Below, in pieces: positions 52,766-61,701 of a stretch of 64,000 nucleotides of DNA. Under the pieces are notes generated by a model, which was not told the origin of the DNA, made no database searches, and was given only the letters and a program-made list of their open reading frames with translations. The number at the start of each line of letters is the position of its first letter. Position 1 is the first letter of the stretch. This stretch comes from PNON01 sp964387025 (GTDB lineage: Bacteria; Chloroflexota; Anaerolineae; Anaerolineales; Anaerolineaceae). The position numbers and the translations under genes are program-made. Where the stretch lies: positions 62,001-126,000 of the forward strand of contig CAYLUZ010000001.1 in assembly GCA_964387025.1 (NCBI GenBank), written 5' to 3'.

Positions 52766-54535
52766 TTACTTCTCCGGTTTGCCCTTCGCCAGATCCAGTA
52801 ATTCACGGGCAGCCAGTTCAGGCCCGGTATGTTCACATCCATTGATGCCCAGTTGGGTGTATAACTCACCAACCCTGGTTCCATTCTTGAAAAAAGCGTT
52901 GAAATATTCCTTAGCTATTTTTTCGTGTACCTTTTGATATTGCTGAGGCCCGAAAACATTGGCAAAGTAGGTGGCGGTCAGTCCGGTGGTGGTTGTGGTT
53001 CCCTTGCTCATTACGGTTCCATCCCTGAAAACCTTCAAGGCATCAGCCGGTTGGTCGAACCAACGGATGGTTGAATTGCCTTCAGGCACAGGTGTGTAGT
53101 TATTGGCATATAGCACCACGTCGATCGGGTAGCCGCGCATGATGGTGTTGTAAGTGGTCACCGGCAAAACAACACGAGCATTCACCTGGTCGGGGCTCAT
53201 GATGATGGTGCGGTCAATTTGACCAAAGGCATATCCGGTCTGCAGATCATCCAAACGAATGAAGGCTCCGGTTTCAGTGCCGTACCCTAAAACCTTCCCA
53301 TCCATCTGGTGCACCAGTGAGCCCATATCGTCCGCAATGATCGTGATCTGTTCGATCTCCCCGGCACCAATCTGGCGAAATGCCTCAAGAGATTCAGATT
53401 TTCCGGCGCCGGTATCTCCCATGGTCAGGATGGTTAGCGGTTCTCCACCGCGTACTTTCAACGACACCAATGCTCCATGGAAAGGCATGCGGCTGCGTTT
53501 CATCATGACAATGTTATGCAGGGTGAGGACCATTTTCTTCAGGTAGCCAAAGTATCCGAAAACATCTGAATCGGGTATCGCGGCCAAGAGCATATCGTTC
53601 TTCTGGTCATCAAAGAATATCGTTTTTCCTTTACCCATATCCGGGAATTCATCTTCGGGCACTCCGAAAAGGAATGCAGCATCCGGTTTTTTCTGGATGT
53701 CCGTTTCCTCTGCCAGTTCAAATAAGTTGCATAACGAAAATCCGAGTTCTGCAAATTTCAGTGAGAAGTACACCATGATCAGCAGCGGACCCACTTTGGC
53801 TGGATAACACAACCAGTTTTCCTTTTTGAGTTCCAATCCCTCCAGCGGGTTCTGATCCACCTGTTCAAAAGTGCCATTACGCTTGTTCATAGGTGGATTG
53901 AAAATCAGGGGCGGGTAGATCAGGATCTGCCGGATGACAGCAATCTCGTTGAGCGATTTATATAATGGGGTTGGGTAAGGTATTTCCCTGGGCAATGCGA
54001 TGGTGGCGATCTCTGCCCCGGCTGGTACCTGCCGATAAATGCGGGGATGGTTTCCGGAGAGGTTTTCCTGCAGGTCACGGTATGTGCTACGAACCACGTT
54101 TGTCAATGTTTCGACTGTGCGATTGAAGGTCTGATAAGGGCGGCGGTCAAACCGGTTGCCCTCAGAGTCGCAAACAATCACCCGCGCAAAATGCCGCCAG
54201 TAGTTGTAAACATATTCCACAAACTGGTTCAACAGGTCACGGTCCCTCAGGAACTGTTCAGCTCCAGGTAGCACTTTTGGTATGAGATCCACCTGGATCT
54301 TCATCGTAAATTGGAGCGTTTCCACAAGGAGTTGAATATCTTCATCTGTTATGACATTATGATCGAAGATCTTCGCCATCGGCGAGTTACGCCGGGTGAG
54401 ATCGCGAACACATCGATTAATGATCTTGAAACATAATTTACTCGAGAGGAGCTCATCTGCATTCTCGCAAACGCGGTCCCTGGTACGAATGACTACTTTA
54501 TCGCCAATGATCTTATGCGGCCAATGATTCTGCAT
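52766..54535 (-). CDS. HprK/PEP-carboxykinase-like P-loop protein
   Basis: A 589-residue soluble protein. The P-loop MGDTGAGKSE (~residue 374) closely resembles that of HPr kinase and PEP carboxykinase, and is preceded by FHGALVSLKV. IIADDMGSL follows as a possible second metal site. The N-terminal ~330 residues have no fold I recognise. It is too different from PckA to name as PEPCK; a kinase of unknown target is an equal option. The ATG at 54535 has AGGTAAG upstream, whereas the ATG six codons earlier has none. Confidence 0.65.
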   Translation of the reverse strand: MQNHWPHKIIGDKVVIRTRDRVCENADELLSSKLCFKIINRCVRDLTRRNSPMAKIFDHNVITDEDIQLLVETLQFTMKIQVDLIPKVLPGAEQFLRDRDLLNQFVEYVYNYWRHFARVIVCDSEGNRFDRRPYQTFNRTVETLTNVVRSTYRDLQENLSGNHPRIYRQVPAGAEIATIALPREIPYPTPLYKSLNEIAVIRQILIYPPLIFNPPMNKRNGTFEQVDQNPLEGLELKKENWLCYPAKVGPLLIMVYFSLKFAELGFSLCNLFELAEETDIQKKPDAAFLFGVPEDEFPDMGKGKTIFFDDQKNDMLLAAIPDSDVFGYFGYLKKMVLTLHNIVMMKRSRMPFHGALVSLKVRGGEPLTILTMGDTGAGKSESLEAFRQIGAGEIEQITIIADDMGSLVHQMDGKVLGYGTETGAFIRLDDLQTGYAFGQIDRTIIMSPDQVNARVVLPVTTYNTIMRGYPIDVVLYANNYTPVPEGNSTIRWFDQPADALKVFRDGTVMSKGTTTTTGLTATYFANVFGPQQYQKVHEKIAKEYFNAFFKNGTRVGELYTQLGINGCEHTGPELAARELLDLAKGKPEK

Positions 54536-54901
54536 ACTTACCTGCCTGTTCATGTGATTAAAGAATTATCATAGCATGGATTTGAAAAAATGGTCTGACA
54601 TTACGACATCAATTTTGAATTCAGTTAAACTACACGTCCGACGAGGGGGGCGCCGGACGTGAGTATGAATGGTAAACCATCCACATATATATTTTACATA
54701 TTTTTTGACTTTACGCAACCTTCCAGCGGGTGAATTAACAAAATCTTAATGCGCTTATAATGTTTTTTTAAGCACTAATATTTTGTTATAGGTTTTCAAT
54801 AATCCTTTTTCGAATATTACTATTAAGGCTGCAAATGGATCAGTTCAAGGGTTTCACTTAATTTCCCTCGATGAGTAGATTGAAAACAGCTCGCCTCTCG
54901 C

Positions 54902-54930
54902 TTGACTTCATTTTTTAATATACCTATAAT
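54902..54930 (+). promoter_or_regulatory. sigma-70 promoter of the symporter operon
   Basis: TTGACT (54902-54907), 17 bases, TATAAT (54925-54930). Predicted start near 54937, giving an ~83-base leader that contains the GAAACAATTGTTTC palindrome. Confidence 0.75.
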
Positions 54931-54969
54931 TCTTCACATACGCTGGTAAGTATTCTGGGTTTTTAACCC

Positions 54970-54983
54970 GAAACAATTGTTTC
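54970..54983. promoter_or_regulatory. perfect 14-bp palindrome, operator candidate
   Basis: GAAACAATTGTTTC lies about 35 bases downstream of the predicted transcription start and 36 bases before the symporter ATG. The position fits a roadblock repressor site. The cognate regulator is not adjacent. Confidence 0.55.
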
Positions 54984-55019
54984 AAAAAACACTCATAATC
55001 ATCTTTCCCTGAGGTATCC

Positions 55020-56381
55020 ATGGACCAAAAAATGACGCTCGGCAGTAAGTTCCGGTATGGATTAGCTGATATGGGTTTTGCCCTGATCACTTCGGCTATG
55101 CAGTTTTTCCTCCTTTTTTATTACACCGATGTGGCGGGAATTGATCCCGGACTAGCCGGTCTGGCTTTGATGGTTGGCAAGTTAACCTGGGATGCGGTCA
55201 ATGATCCCCTTTTTGGATACTGGTCGGATCGTACCCGCTCCCGTTTTGGCCGCAGGCGGATCTATATGCTCATCGGTGCTGTTCCGCTTGGGATTGCCGC
55301 ATGGATTATGTTTTCGCTGCCAAAAGGTTTGACTGGCGCCGGGGCTTTCTTTGCAGTTTTGCTCAGTTTTTGGCTAGTGGATTCTTTCCACACTATGACC
55401 ACCACCCCCTATTACGCACTGACTCCTGAATTGACCCGTGATTATTCCGAACGTGCCAGTCTGACTTCGATCCGAATGGTTTATAGTGTTTTTGGTTACA
55501 TTCTCGGAGCTGCGTTAACCACGCTCCTTGCCGGTATCTTCCAGGGAACCGGATTGAACTTGCAGCAAGCCTGGAGCGCCACCGGAGCAGTTTTCGGAAC
55601 AGTTGCCATTATTACCACACTCGTGACTACCTTCTCGATCAAGGAACATCCCGAACTTGTCGGAGAACCTTCTCAACTTCCACCGATAAAAGCTGTTCTG
55701 ACTTCATTTAAGAATAAACCTTTCATTATCCTGATGGTGGCTTTTATCTTGAGCAGCTTTAGTTTCACCATCCTGACCGCTCTGGTACCCTATTTCATCC
55801 AATACCAGTTGAATATGCCGGATCAAGTCTCGTTTGTACTGCTGGCAATGCTGGTGTCCATTGGCGTCTTTCTGATTCCGGCTAAGCTCATCTCCGATCG
55901 AATTAATAAGGGACCTGCCTACGCGCTCGGGCTTTTCATCGCCTCTCTGGCGGTTATGACCAGTTTCTTCCTGCCACGCGGCGAAACTCCTCTCATTTAT
56001 GTTGTAGCGGCCGTAGCCGGGATGGGTTTCTCTGCGCAGTGGGTTTTCCCTTGGAGTATGCTGCCTGATGTAATCGAATACGACGAAAAGATGACCGGTG
56101 AACGGCGGGAAGGCATATATTATGGTCTTTGGGCATTCTTGTCCAAATTCACCGGCGCACTTGGTATCGCTGTAAGTGGGTGGGCATTAGGTTTGTTTGG
56201 ATATGTACCCAACATGGAACAGACGACGCGGGCTTTGTTCGGCATCCGCTTATTCTTCGCCATCGTACCAGCCATTGTTTTGTTGATCAGCCTGCCGTTC
56301 CTGATCTGGTATCCCATCACCCGTAAAAAACATGCCGATTTGGTCAAGGAACTCGCGGATAGAAAAGCTATTAATCCTTAG
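55020..56381 (+). CDS. GPH-family (MFS) cation symporter
   Basis: A 453-residue transporter with twelve predicted helices of the glycoside-pentoside-hexuronide:cation symporter type. LGSKFRYGLADMGFAL at the start, DAVNDPLFGYWSDRTRSRFGRRR in the loop after helix 2, and EYDEKMTGERREGIYYGLW are family signatures. Substrates are usually sugars or glycosides, but the downstream amine/polyene oxidoreductase-like gene makes another substrate possible. GAGGT precedes the ATG. Confidence 0.88.
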   Translation: MDQKMTLGSKFRYGLADMGFALITSAMQFFLLFYYTDVAGIDPGLAGLALMVGKLTWDAVNDPLFGYWSDRTRSRFGRRRIYMLIGAVPLGIAAWIMFSLPKGLTGAGAFFAVLLSFWLVDSFHTMTTTPYYALTPELTRDYSERASLTSIRMVYSVFGYILGAALTTLLAGIFQGTGLNLQQAWSATGAVFGTVAIITTLVTTFSIKEHPELVGEPSQLPPIKAVLTSFKNKPFIILMVAFILSSFSFTILTALVPYFIQYQLNMPDQVSFVLLAMLVSIGVFLIPAKLISDRINKGPAYALGLFIASLAVMTSFFLPRGETPLIYVVAAVAGMGFSAQWVFPWSMLPDVIEYDEKMTGERREGIYYGLWAFLSKFTGALGIAVSGWALGLFGYVPNMEQTTRALFGIRLFFAIVPAIVLLISLPFLIWYPITRKKHADLVKELADRKAINP

Positions 56382-56390
56382 GAGGCAAGT

Positions 56391-57917
56391 ATGAAAGTGG
56401 TCATTATCGGTTCTGGTATGGCCGGGTTGACTGCTGGAGCCTATCTCGCCAAAGCCGGGCATGATGTCACTGTATTAGAGCAGTTCTCCACCCCCGGTGG
56501 AGTGACTGCCACGGTGAATCAGGATGGCTATGGCTGGGATATTGGCCCATTGCTGCTGGAAGGATTTGCCCCTGGTGATAAAGGGCGTGCCATCCTGGAG
56601 GAACTGGGGGTTAGCGGGCAGGTAAAAACCTTTCACGAAGACCGCGGTTTATCCATGTCCGAATTTACCCTTTGGCATCCAAAAGACTACGAGGGTCCTT
56701 ATTGGCGTCGGGAACGACTTAAAGTGATCTTCCCGGATGAAAGCGAGCACCTGGAATCCTATTACCGCTTCTATGACCAAATGATGAATCTGATGTCCCT
56801 CTCCCGCCAGTTGGAGTCATCAGGTGGATTGACTGCCCTGTGGCTCAAACTGCGTTTATTCCTGGCATTCCAGGGGGTGAAGGAGAAGGTGAAATGGAAT
56901 GCGGCACAATTGATGGATCACTATTTCCAGTCTCCTGTCCTGAAGACATTTTTCCTGGGAATCCTTGCCGATTTCGTTACTGCACCAAGCGAATTCCCTG
57001 CCCTGGGAGTCCCATCGATACATCTTGAAACTGCTTTCGATAAACGAATCCCCACTTTTCCTGGAATAAAAAGTGCCCAGACAGCCTATTCTTACATTCT
57101 TGGCGGTTGCCAGATACTGGTAAATGCTGTTATGGGAGTGATCCTGGAACACGGCGGAAAAGTGGTTGCGAATAGTAAGGTAAAGCGGATCGTGATCGAG
57201 ACTGACCGGGCAACCGGTGTAGAATTGGCTGACGGCCATATCGAATCCGCAGATATAATTTTAACTTCTGGCGGGATGAACGAAGTATTTTTTGATCTTA
57301 TCGGAAAAGATCACCTGCCAGCCGACTTTATCGCCCAAATCGAAGGCAACCGGTTGATGGAATCGGTTCTGATGGTTCAACTGGGTATAGATTTTGATCC
57401 TATCGCTTATCAACCAGCAGCCCTCTGTTATTACTACAAGACGCTGGACCTGGAAGGTGTCGTCCACCGGCTGCGGTCAGGGATTTACCATGAGGGGAAG
57501 GATGGCTTCCTGATCTATGTCCCCTCACTCCATTCGCCTTCGCTGGCGCCAGCCGGGAAGCATGGTGTGACCATCTATACCATAGCACCTGACACTTTAT
57601 CCGAAGGATCCTGGTCCACGCGCAAAGAGGAATTAGCTGATAAATTAGTTGCCGAGGCTGAGGTATATGTACCCGGTTTGAAAGAGCATACTCAGACCCG
57701 TTTGATCCTGACGCCTGCTGACTTCCGCCACCGCACTAACCTGAAGCACCATTCATTCGGCGGGATACCGCCAATCATAGGCAACAAACCCCCTGCCCAT
57801 AAAACACCCATCAAGAATTTGTGGTTCATTGGTGCCCAAAGTGAGAGCACTGGCGGGATTTTGAACGTAATGGTTGGCGCTCAAAAAGTAGCTAAACGAA
57901 TTATTAATAATGCATAA
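56391..57917 (+). CDS. phytoene-dehydrogenase-like FAD oxidoreductase
   Basis: A 508-residue flavoprotein of the CrtI/retinol-saturase-like group. The N-terminal dinucleotide fold VIIGSGMAGLTAGAYLAKAGHDV is followed by the second signature VLEQFSTPGGVTATV. The C-terminal FAD motif is WFIGAQSESTGGILNVMVGAQ. No crtB or other carotenoid gene is near, so the substrate may not be a carotenoid. GGAGGC lies 4 nt before the ATG, and it is 9 nt downstream of the symporter. Confidence 0.85.
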   Translation: MKVVIIGSGMAGLTAGAYLAKAGHDVTVLEQFSTPGGVTATVNQDGYGWDIGPLLLEGFAPGDKGRAILEELGVSGQVKTFHEDRGLSMSEFTLWHPKDYEGPYWRRERLKVIFPDESEHLESYYRFYDQMMNLMSLSRQLESSGGLTALWLKLRLFLAFQGVKEKVKWNAAQLMDHYFQSPVLKTFFLGILADFVTAPSEFPALGVPSIHLETAFDKRIPTFPGIKSAQTAYSYILGGCQILVNAVMGVILEHGGKVVANSKVKRIVIETDRATGVELADGHIESADIILTSGGMNEVFFDLIGKDHLPADFIAQIEGNRLMESVLMVQLGIDFDPIAYQPAALCYYYKTLDLEGVVHRLRSGIYHEGKDGFLIYVPSLHSPSLAPAGKHGVTIYTIAPDTLSEGSWSTRKEELADKLVAEAEVYVPGLKEHTQTRLILTPADFRHRTNLKHHSFGGIPPIIGNKPPAHKTPIKNLWFIGAQSESTGGILNVMVGAQKVAKRIINNA

Positions 57918-57934
57918 TTCTAATTAAATTAAAT

Positions 57935-57962
57935 TTCCCTCCCGGGAAAGATTATTTTTTCT
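57935..57962 (+). terminator. possible intrinsic terminator
   Basis: TTTCCC (57935-57940) pairs with GGGAAA (57945-57950) around a 4-base loop, followed by GATTATTTTTTC. The stem is short, so the call is tentative. Confidence 0.45.
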
Positions 57963-58080
57963 CTTCGCGGAAGGGAAGTGGGGAATTTTGAATTTATAAA
58001 TGGGAGTAATTCCCTATCCTTGCACGGATTTCTCTTTCGTCCAGTGCTTAACAATATCAGCCTTTGACGGTTACTCACCA

Positions 58081-58108
58081 TTGAAAATGAACATCAAAGT
58101 CGTATAAT
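58081..58108 (+). promoter_or_regulatory. sigma-70 promoter of the Cys-repeat lipoprotein
   Basis: TTGAAA (58081-58086), 16 bases, TATAAT (58103-58108). Predicted start near 58115, so the in-frame ATG at 58132 is too close; the ATG at 58180 with GGAGGG upstream is the likely start. Confidence 0.7.
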
Positions 58109-58179
58109 CAAAACAGATTAATGTTGTATTAATGTTCTTTCAATATGTGTCTAGAACTTTCAGCATTATGGAGGGAATT

Positions 58180-60918
58180 ATGGTTAACAATCGTGTACGA
58201 ATCATTTTCTTTTTATTTATCATTCTTTCTTTAACTTTATCAGCCTGCCTCAGGCCTGATGTAGCTGCACCTCCTGAAGTGCCCGCTGCTCCACCGGTTG
58301 GATCAACCAGTGCACCGGCAGCCCCCGCACCAGCTGCTCCTGCAAGTCCTACTGCCACAACCGTTCCACCAGAATTGCCGTTATATCAATTTGTTCCCGG
58401 CGGACAATTTACCATGGGCAGCAAACCGGATGACCCCCTCGCCAAAGAGGACGAATTTCCAAAACATGATGTTCGTCTGCCCGGATACTGGATATTCACG
58501 AACGAAGTAACCAACGAGCTATACGCCGAATGCGTCGCAGCCGGAAATTGCACTCCACCGGCAACCGCAGAAACAGGTCCTAAAAGCCACTATAACGATC
58601 CGGCATTCAAAAATTACCCAGTAGTCGGTGTGGTTTGGAACCAGGCAGATGCATTCTGCAAGGCCCAGGATGCCCATCTGCCATCAGAGGCAGAGTGGGA
58701 GAAAGCTGCCCGCGGCTTCTTTGGAAATACCTATCCCTGGGGTACTGCCGAAGCGGACTGTAATCTTGCCAATATCAATGGTTGTGTGAAAGATACTGCC
58801 AGGGTAGCTACATATGATGATGGCAAATCCCCATTCGAGGTAAGGGATATGGCGGGTAACGTCCGCGAATGGGTCAGTGACTGGTACCAGGCTGATGCGT
58901 ATCAGACTGCCATCCTTTTTATGCCCAATGGACCAGAAACAGGAAAGATGAAAGTGGTCCGTGGAGGCAGCTATCTTGATTCTGCCCGTGACTCTCGATC
59001 AAGCGCTCGTTTTGCCTATGACCCGGAACGAGAATTCGACGATGTCGGTTTCCGCTGCGTTCCCAACAGCATGATCTATGCTCCGTTCTGCTCTGCATCT
59101 TACAGGTCTCCCTGCCGGCCACCCCGGCCAGGGAATCCACCCGATAATTGTGATCCGGGTACTTTAATTGGTGACGCAAAAACCGGGGTCACCATCAGCT
59201 GCCCGAATGCAAACGGAATTGGCAAGGTGCATATCACCGTCAGTGAATCTGTGGCAAATGTAAATGTAAGCATTAACGGAAATGCAGTCGCATGCTCTGC
59301 TGGACCAAACAGCAACTACGATTGTGAAGGGATGATGCCGGCAGTAGGATCACCAGTTGAAGTTTATGTTTGTCTTGTTTCTGGAATTACCAGCTTCAAC
59401 CCCGACTTTGGGCTTCATCTGACAAGCTGCGAATCATTTACCCTGGTTGCCAGTATTGGCGATACGATCACGGTGAACGAAACAGATGATAACCCCTTCT
59501 TCCTGGCGGGTCTGGCTTTAATTCCAGGAAAAATGCCTCTTAATGGAGGGGGAGGCGGATGCTTTGAGGGGACCACCTGGGATCCCAAGTCGCAGCAGTG
59601 CGTGAAGAATACAGCGACTCCCATCCAGCCAGCTCCTGGTACTGAAGGGATGTGCCCGTTGGGTTATGTGCTGGACCCCAACCTGTTATGCTGCGTACCG
59701 GGAACGGAAGATAATGGTGGCTGCGAGCCGGGTTATTACTACTCGCTGGCTGCGGACCTGTGCATTCCAATCGAACAAAACGGCTGTCCGGCCGGTTGGG
59801 AATACGATCCATACCTGGGTTGTATGCAGCCTGTTCACCAAGGGGAAGAAACAACTGGCTGCCCACCCGGAACTCACCTTGCGAATGATGGTAAAACCTG
59901 CGAGGTTGATAGCCAGGAAGGTAATTTGCATGTCACCTGTCCACCCGGACAAAATTATGTTGAGGGACAGGGTTGTGTAACCAGCGACATTGGCACCCCA
60001 CCTGTTCAGTGCAAAGACGGATATTACTACGATTACAATTTGGAGATTTGTGTTGCCCTCACCCAGGATGGCTGCCCAAAGGGAACTTATCTTGATCTTG
60101 ACTTGAAGCAGTGCCTGCCGACTACCGGACCCTGGACTGGCTGCCCCCAGAATTATATGCTCAACGCAAGGACCGGCTGCTGTGTCCCAGTACCGGGCAC
60201 GGATAACTCGGATTGTATTGGTGTTCCTGACGGTCAAATCAATGAACTGCCTCCCGGCACCTTGGCTTCCGAACCGGGTTGGGATCCGGGTTCTTCGGAC
60301 TGTCCTCCGCCCGTAGAGATTGTTTGCCCACCAGATAGTCACCCTAGCCCGGATGGGACTTATTGCATATCGAATGTGCAATGCCCGTTTGGAACTTCCT
60401 CAACTCCTAATAACCCTTATGGCTGCTTCCCGCAGGGAACCGAACCCTGCCCCGATGGTTATGAAATGTCCAACTCGGGGATGGGCTGTGTGCCGATCGT
60501 GATGGATGGGGTACAGTGGCAGTGCACCCAGTCACAATACTTCGATCCATACCTTGGGATGTGCCTGGACCGCACGGACGACTGCTGTGCACAGGGTTAT
60601 ATTTTTGACCCTCAGTTCAAACAATGCCTGCCATACCCTGTAGAACAGAACTGCCCACCCGGTTATGTCTTTGTTGTAAATGAATGCATCCCATTTGTAC
60701 CGATGGGTGCGGGTTGCACCAGCTTTAACTTGACGGTTCCATCCTGTGCGGAGAGCTGCCCACCTGGGACACATTGGGACAAAGATCAGCAAAAGTGCGT
60801 GAAGGATAATCCCTGCCAGGGTGTAAGATGCAGTGGATATGGGGATGAAAAATCATGTGAAGCTAACCAATGTTGTAGGTGGGGAGGAACTGCTGCTCCT
60901 GCTTGTGTACGTAGATAA
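58180..60918 (+). CDS. lipoprotein with SUMF1-like domain and 16 Cys-rich repeats
   Basis: A 912-residue lipoprotein (lipobox LSAC). After an Ala/Pro linker comes a SUMF1/FGE-like domain (~residues 65-300): GGQFTMGS, PSEAEWEKAARG, DMAGNVREWVSDWY, VVRGGSY and GFRC. The pair of active-site cysteines that follows RGGS in true FGE is absent, so formylglycine formation is unlikely. A ~130-residue beta-type region follows. The rest is about 16 units of C-x2-G-Y/T-x(6-10)-C form such as GCPPGTHLANDGKTC. The last ~35 residues form a separate Cys cluster ending CEANQCCRWGG. Probable disulfide-rich surface stalk. Confidence 0.85.
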   Translation: MVNNRVRIIFFLFIILSLTLSACLRPDVAAPPEVPAAPPVGSTSAPAAPAPAAPASPTATTVPPELPLYQFVPGGQFTMGSKPDDPLAKEDEFPKHDVRLPGYWIFTNEVTNELYAECVAAGNCTPPATAETGPKSHYNDPAFKNYPVVGVVWNQADAFCKAQDAHLPSEAEWEKAARGFFGNTYPWGTAEADCNLANINGCVKDTARVATYDDGKSPFEVRDMAGNVREWVSDWYQADAYQTAILFMPNGPETGKMKVVRGGSYLDSARDSRSSARFAYDPEREFDDVGFRCVPNSMIYAPFCSASYRSPCRPPRPGNPPDNCDPGTLIGDAKTGVTISCPNANGIGKVHITVSESVANVNVSINGNAVACSAGPNSNYDCEGMMPAVGSPVEVYVCLVSGITSFNPDFGLHLTSCESFTLVASIGDTITVNETDDNPFFLAGLALIPGKMPLNGGGGGCFEGTTWDPKSQQCVKNTATPIQPAPGTEGMCPLGYVLDPNLLCCVPGTEDNGGCEPGYYYSLAADLCIPIEQNGCPAGWEYDPYLGCMQPVHQGEETTGCPPGTHLANDGKTCEVDSQEGNLHVTCPPGQNYVEGQGCVTSDIGTPPVQCKDGYYYDYNLEICVALTQDGCPKGTYLDLDLKQCLPTTGPWTGCPQNYMLNARTGCCVPVPGTDNSDCIGVPDGQINELPPGTLASEPGWDPGSSDCPPPVEIVCPPDSHPSPDGTYCISNVQCPFGTSSTPNNPYGCFPQGTEPCPDGYEMSNSGMGCVPIVMDGVQWQCTQSQYFDPYLGMCLDRTDDCCAQGYIFDPQFKQCLPYPVEQNCPPGYVFVVNECIPFVPMGAGCTSFNLTVPSCAESCPPGTHWDKDQQKCVKDNPCQGVRCSGYGDEKSCEANQCCRWGGTAAPACVRR

Positions 60919-60939
60919 AGATTATTGAATTTAAAGATA

Positions 60940-60969
60940 AAAAAAACGGTTCGAGTGAACCGTTTTTTT
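60940..60969. terminator. bidirectional intrinsic terminator
   Basis: A 13-bp perfect stem, AAAAAAACGGTTC (60940-60952) with its complement (60957-60969), and a GAGT loop. It separates the lipoprotein gene from the convergent DedA gene. Confidence 0.9.
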
Positions 60970-60981
60970 ATCCATCAGATA

Positions 60982-61647
60982 TTATTCAACCGAGATCGTA
61001 GTCGTAGCCGTTTTTCGCTTAGCTTTTACCACTTCAACCACTGCAGGAAGCACAGAAATAACCACGATGGCTATGACGACCAGGGAGAAATTTTCCTTTA
61101 CAAACGGCAGGTTGCCAAAGAAAAAACCACCAAAGGTAAATAGTGCGGTCCATACAATACCGCCAAAAATGTTATAGCTGATAAAGTAGCCGTAAGGCAT
61201 TTCGCCTATTCCCGCCACAAAAGGGGCAAAGGTGCGGATGATGGGGACAAAGCGGGCTAAAAAGATGGTGATCCGGCCGTATTTCTTGTAAAAAGCCTGG
61301 GCTTGTTCCAGGTATTCTCGCTTGAGCAGACGGGATTTTGAGGTAAATGCTTTTGGCCCGATGTATTTTCCAATGGAGTAGTTGACTGAATCCCCCACGA
61401 TCGCTGCAATAGCCAGTAGAGCCCAGAGCAATACAACATTAAGCGGAGATCCTTTTAGTGCAGTCAACGCGCCTGCGGCAAAAAGCAATGAATCTCCTGG
61501 CAGGAACGGTGTAACTACCACCCCGGTCTCCATGAAGATGACCAGAAAGAGGATCACATAAGTCCAGCTTCCAAATTGAGTGATCAATTCTGCCAGGTGA
61601 ACATCCAGATGTAGGATAAAATCGATAAAGTATGTAATAATTTGCAT
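60982..61647 (-). CDS. DedA/SNARE-associated family membrane protein
   Basis: A 221-residue protein with about five membrane or re-entrant segments. FLPGDSLLFAAGAL and the ARFVPIIRTFAPFVAGIGEM motif, with its essential Arg residues, mark the DedA family, thought to act in undecaprenyl phosphate or phospholipid translocation. The C-terminus is basic. AGGA lies 6 nt before the ATG. It follows the PrsW-like gene by 54 nt on the same strand. Confidence 0.93.
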   Translation of the reverse strand: MQIITYFIDFILHLDVHLAELITQFGSWTYVILFLVIFMETGVVVTPFLPGDSLLFAAGALTALKGSPLNVVLLWALLAIAAIVGDSVNYSIGKYIGPKAFTSKSRLLKREYLEQAQAFYKKYGRITIFLARFVPIIRTFAPFVAGIGEMPYGYFISYNIFGGIVWTALFTFGGFFFGNLPFVKENFSLVVIAIVVISVLPAVVEVVKAKRKTATTTISVE

Positions 61648-61701
61648 GATCGTCCTAATTAATTTGATTTAGTTTTGGGATTATAGCACGAAAAGACAGG
61701 T

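Larger units (their letters stand above)
54536..55019. other. intergenic region between divergent genes
   Basis: About 480 bp. A hairpin ACGTCCG...CGGACGT (near 54633-54660) contains a G-run loop. A TATAAT (54756-54761) follows a poor -35. The MFS-operon promoter and a palindrome lie at 54902-54983. No open frame of credible length was found. Confidence 0.5.

Noticed and set aside
54756..54761. TATAAT as a second promoter or small-RNA gene start upstream of the symporter
   Set aside because: The best -35 (TTAACA) is only 15 bases away and no terminator follows, so an sRNA is not supported.
58180..59060. Formylglycine-generating enzyme activity for the SUMF1-like domain
   Set aside because: The two cysteines needed after the RGGS motif are missing; Asp, Ser, Ala and Arg occupy that stretch.
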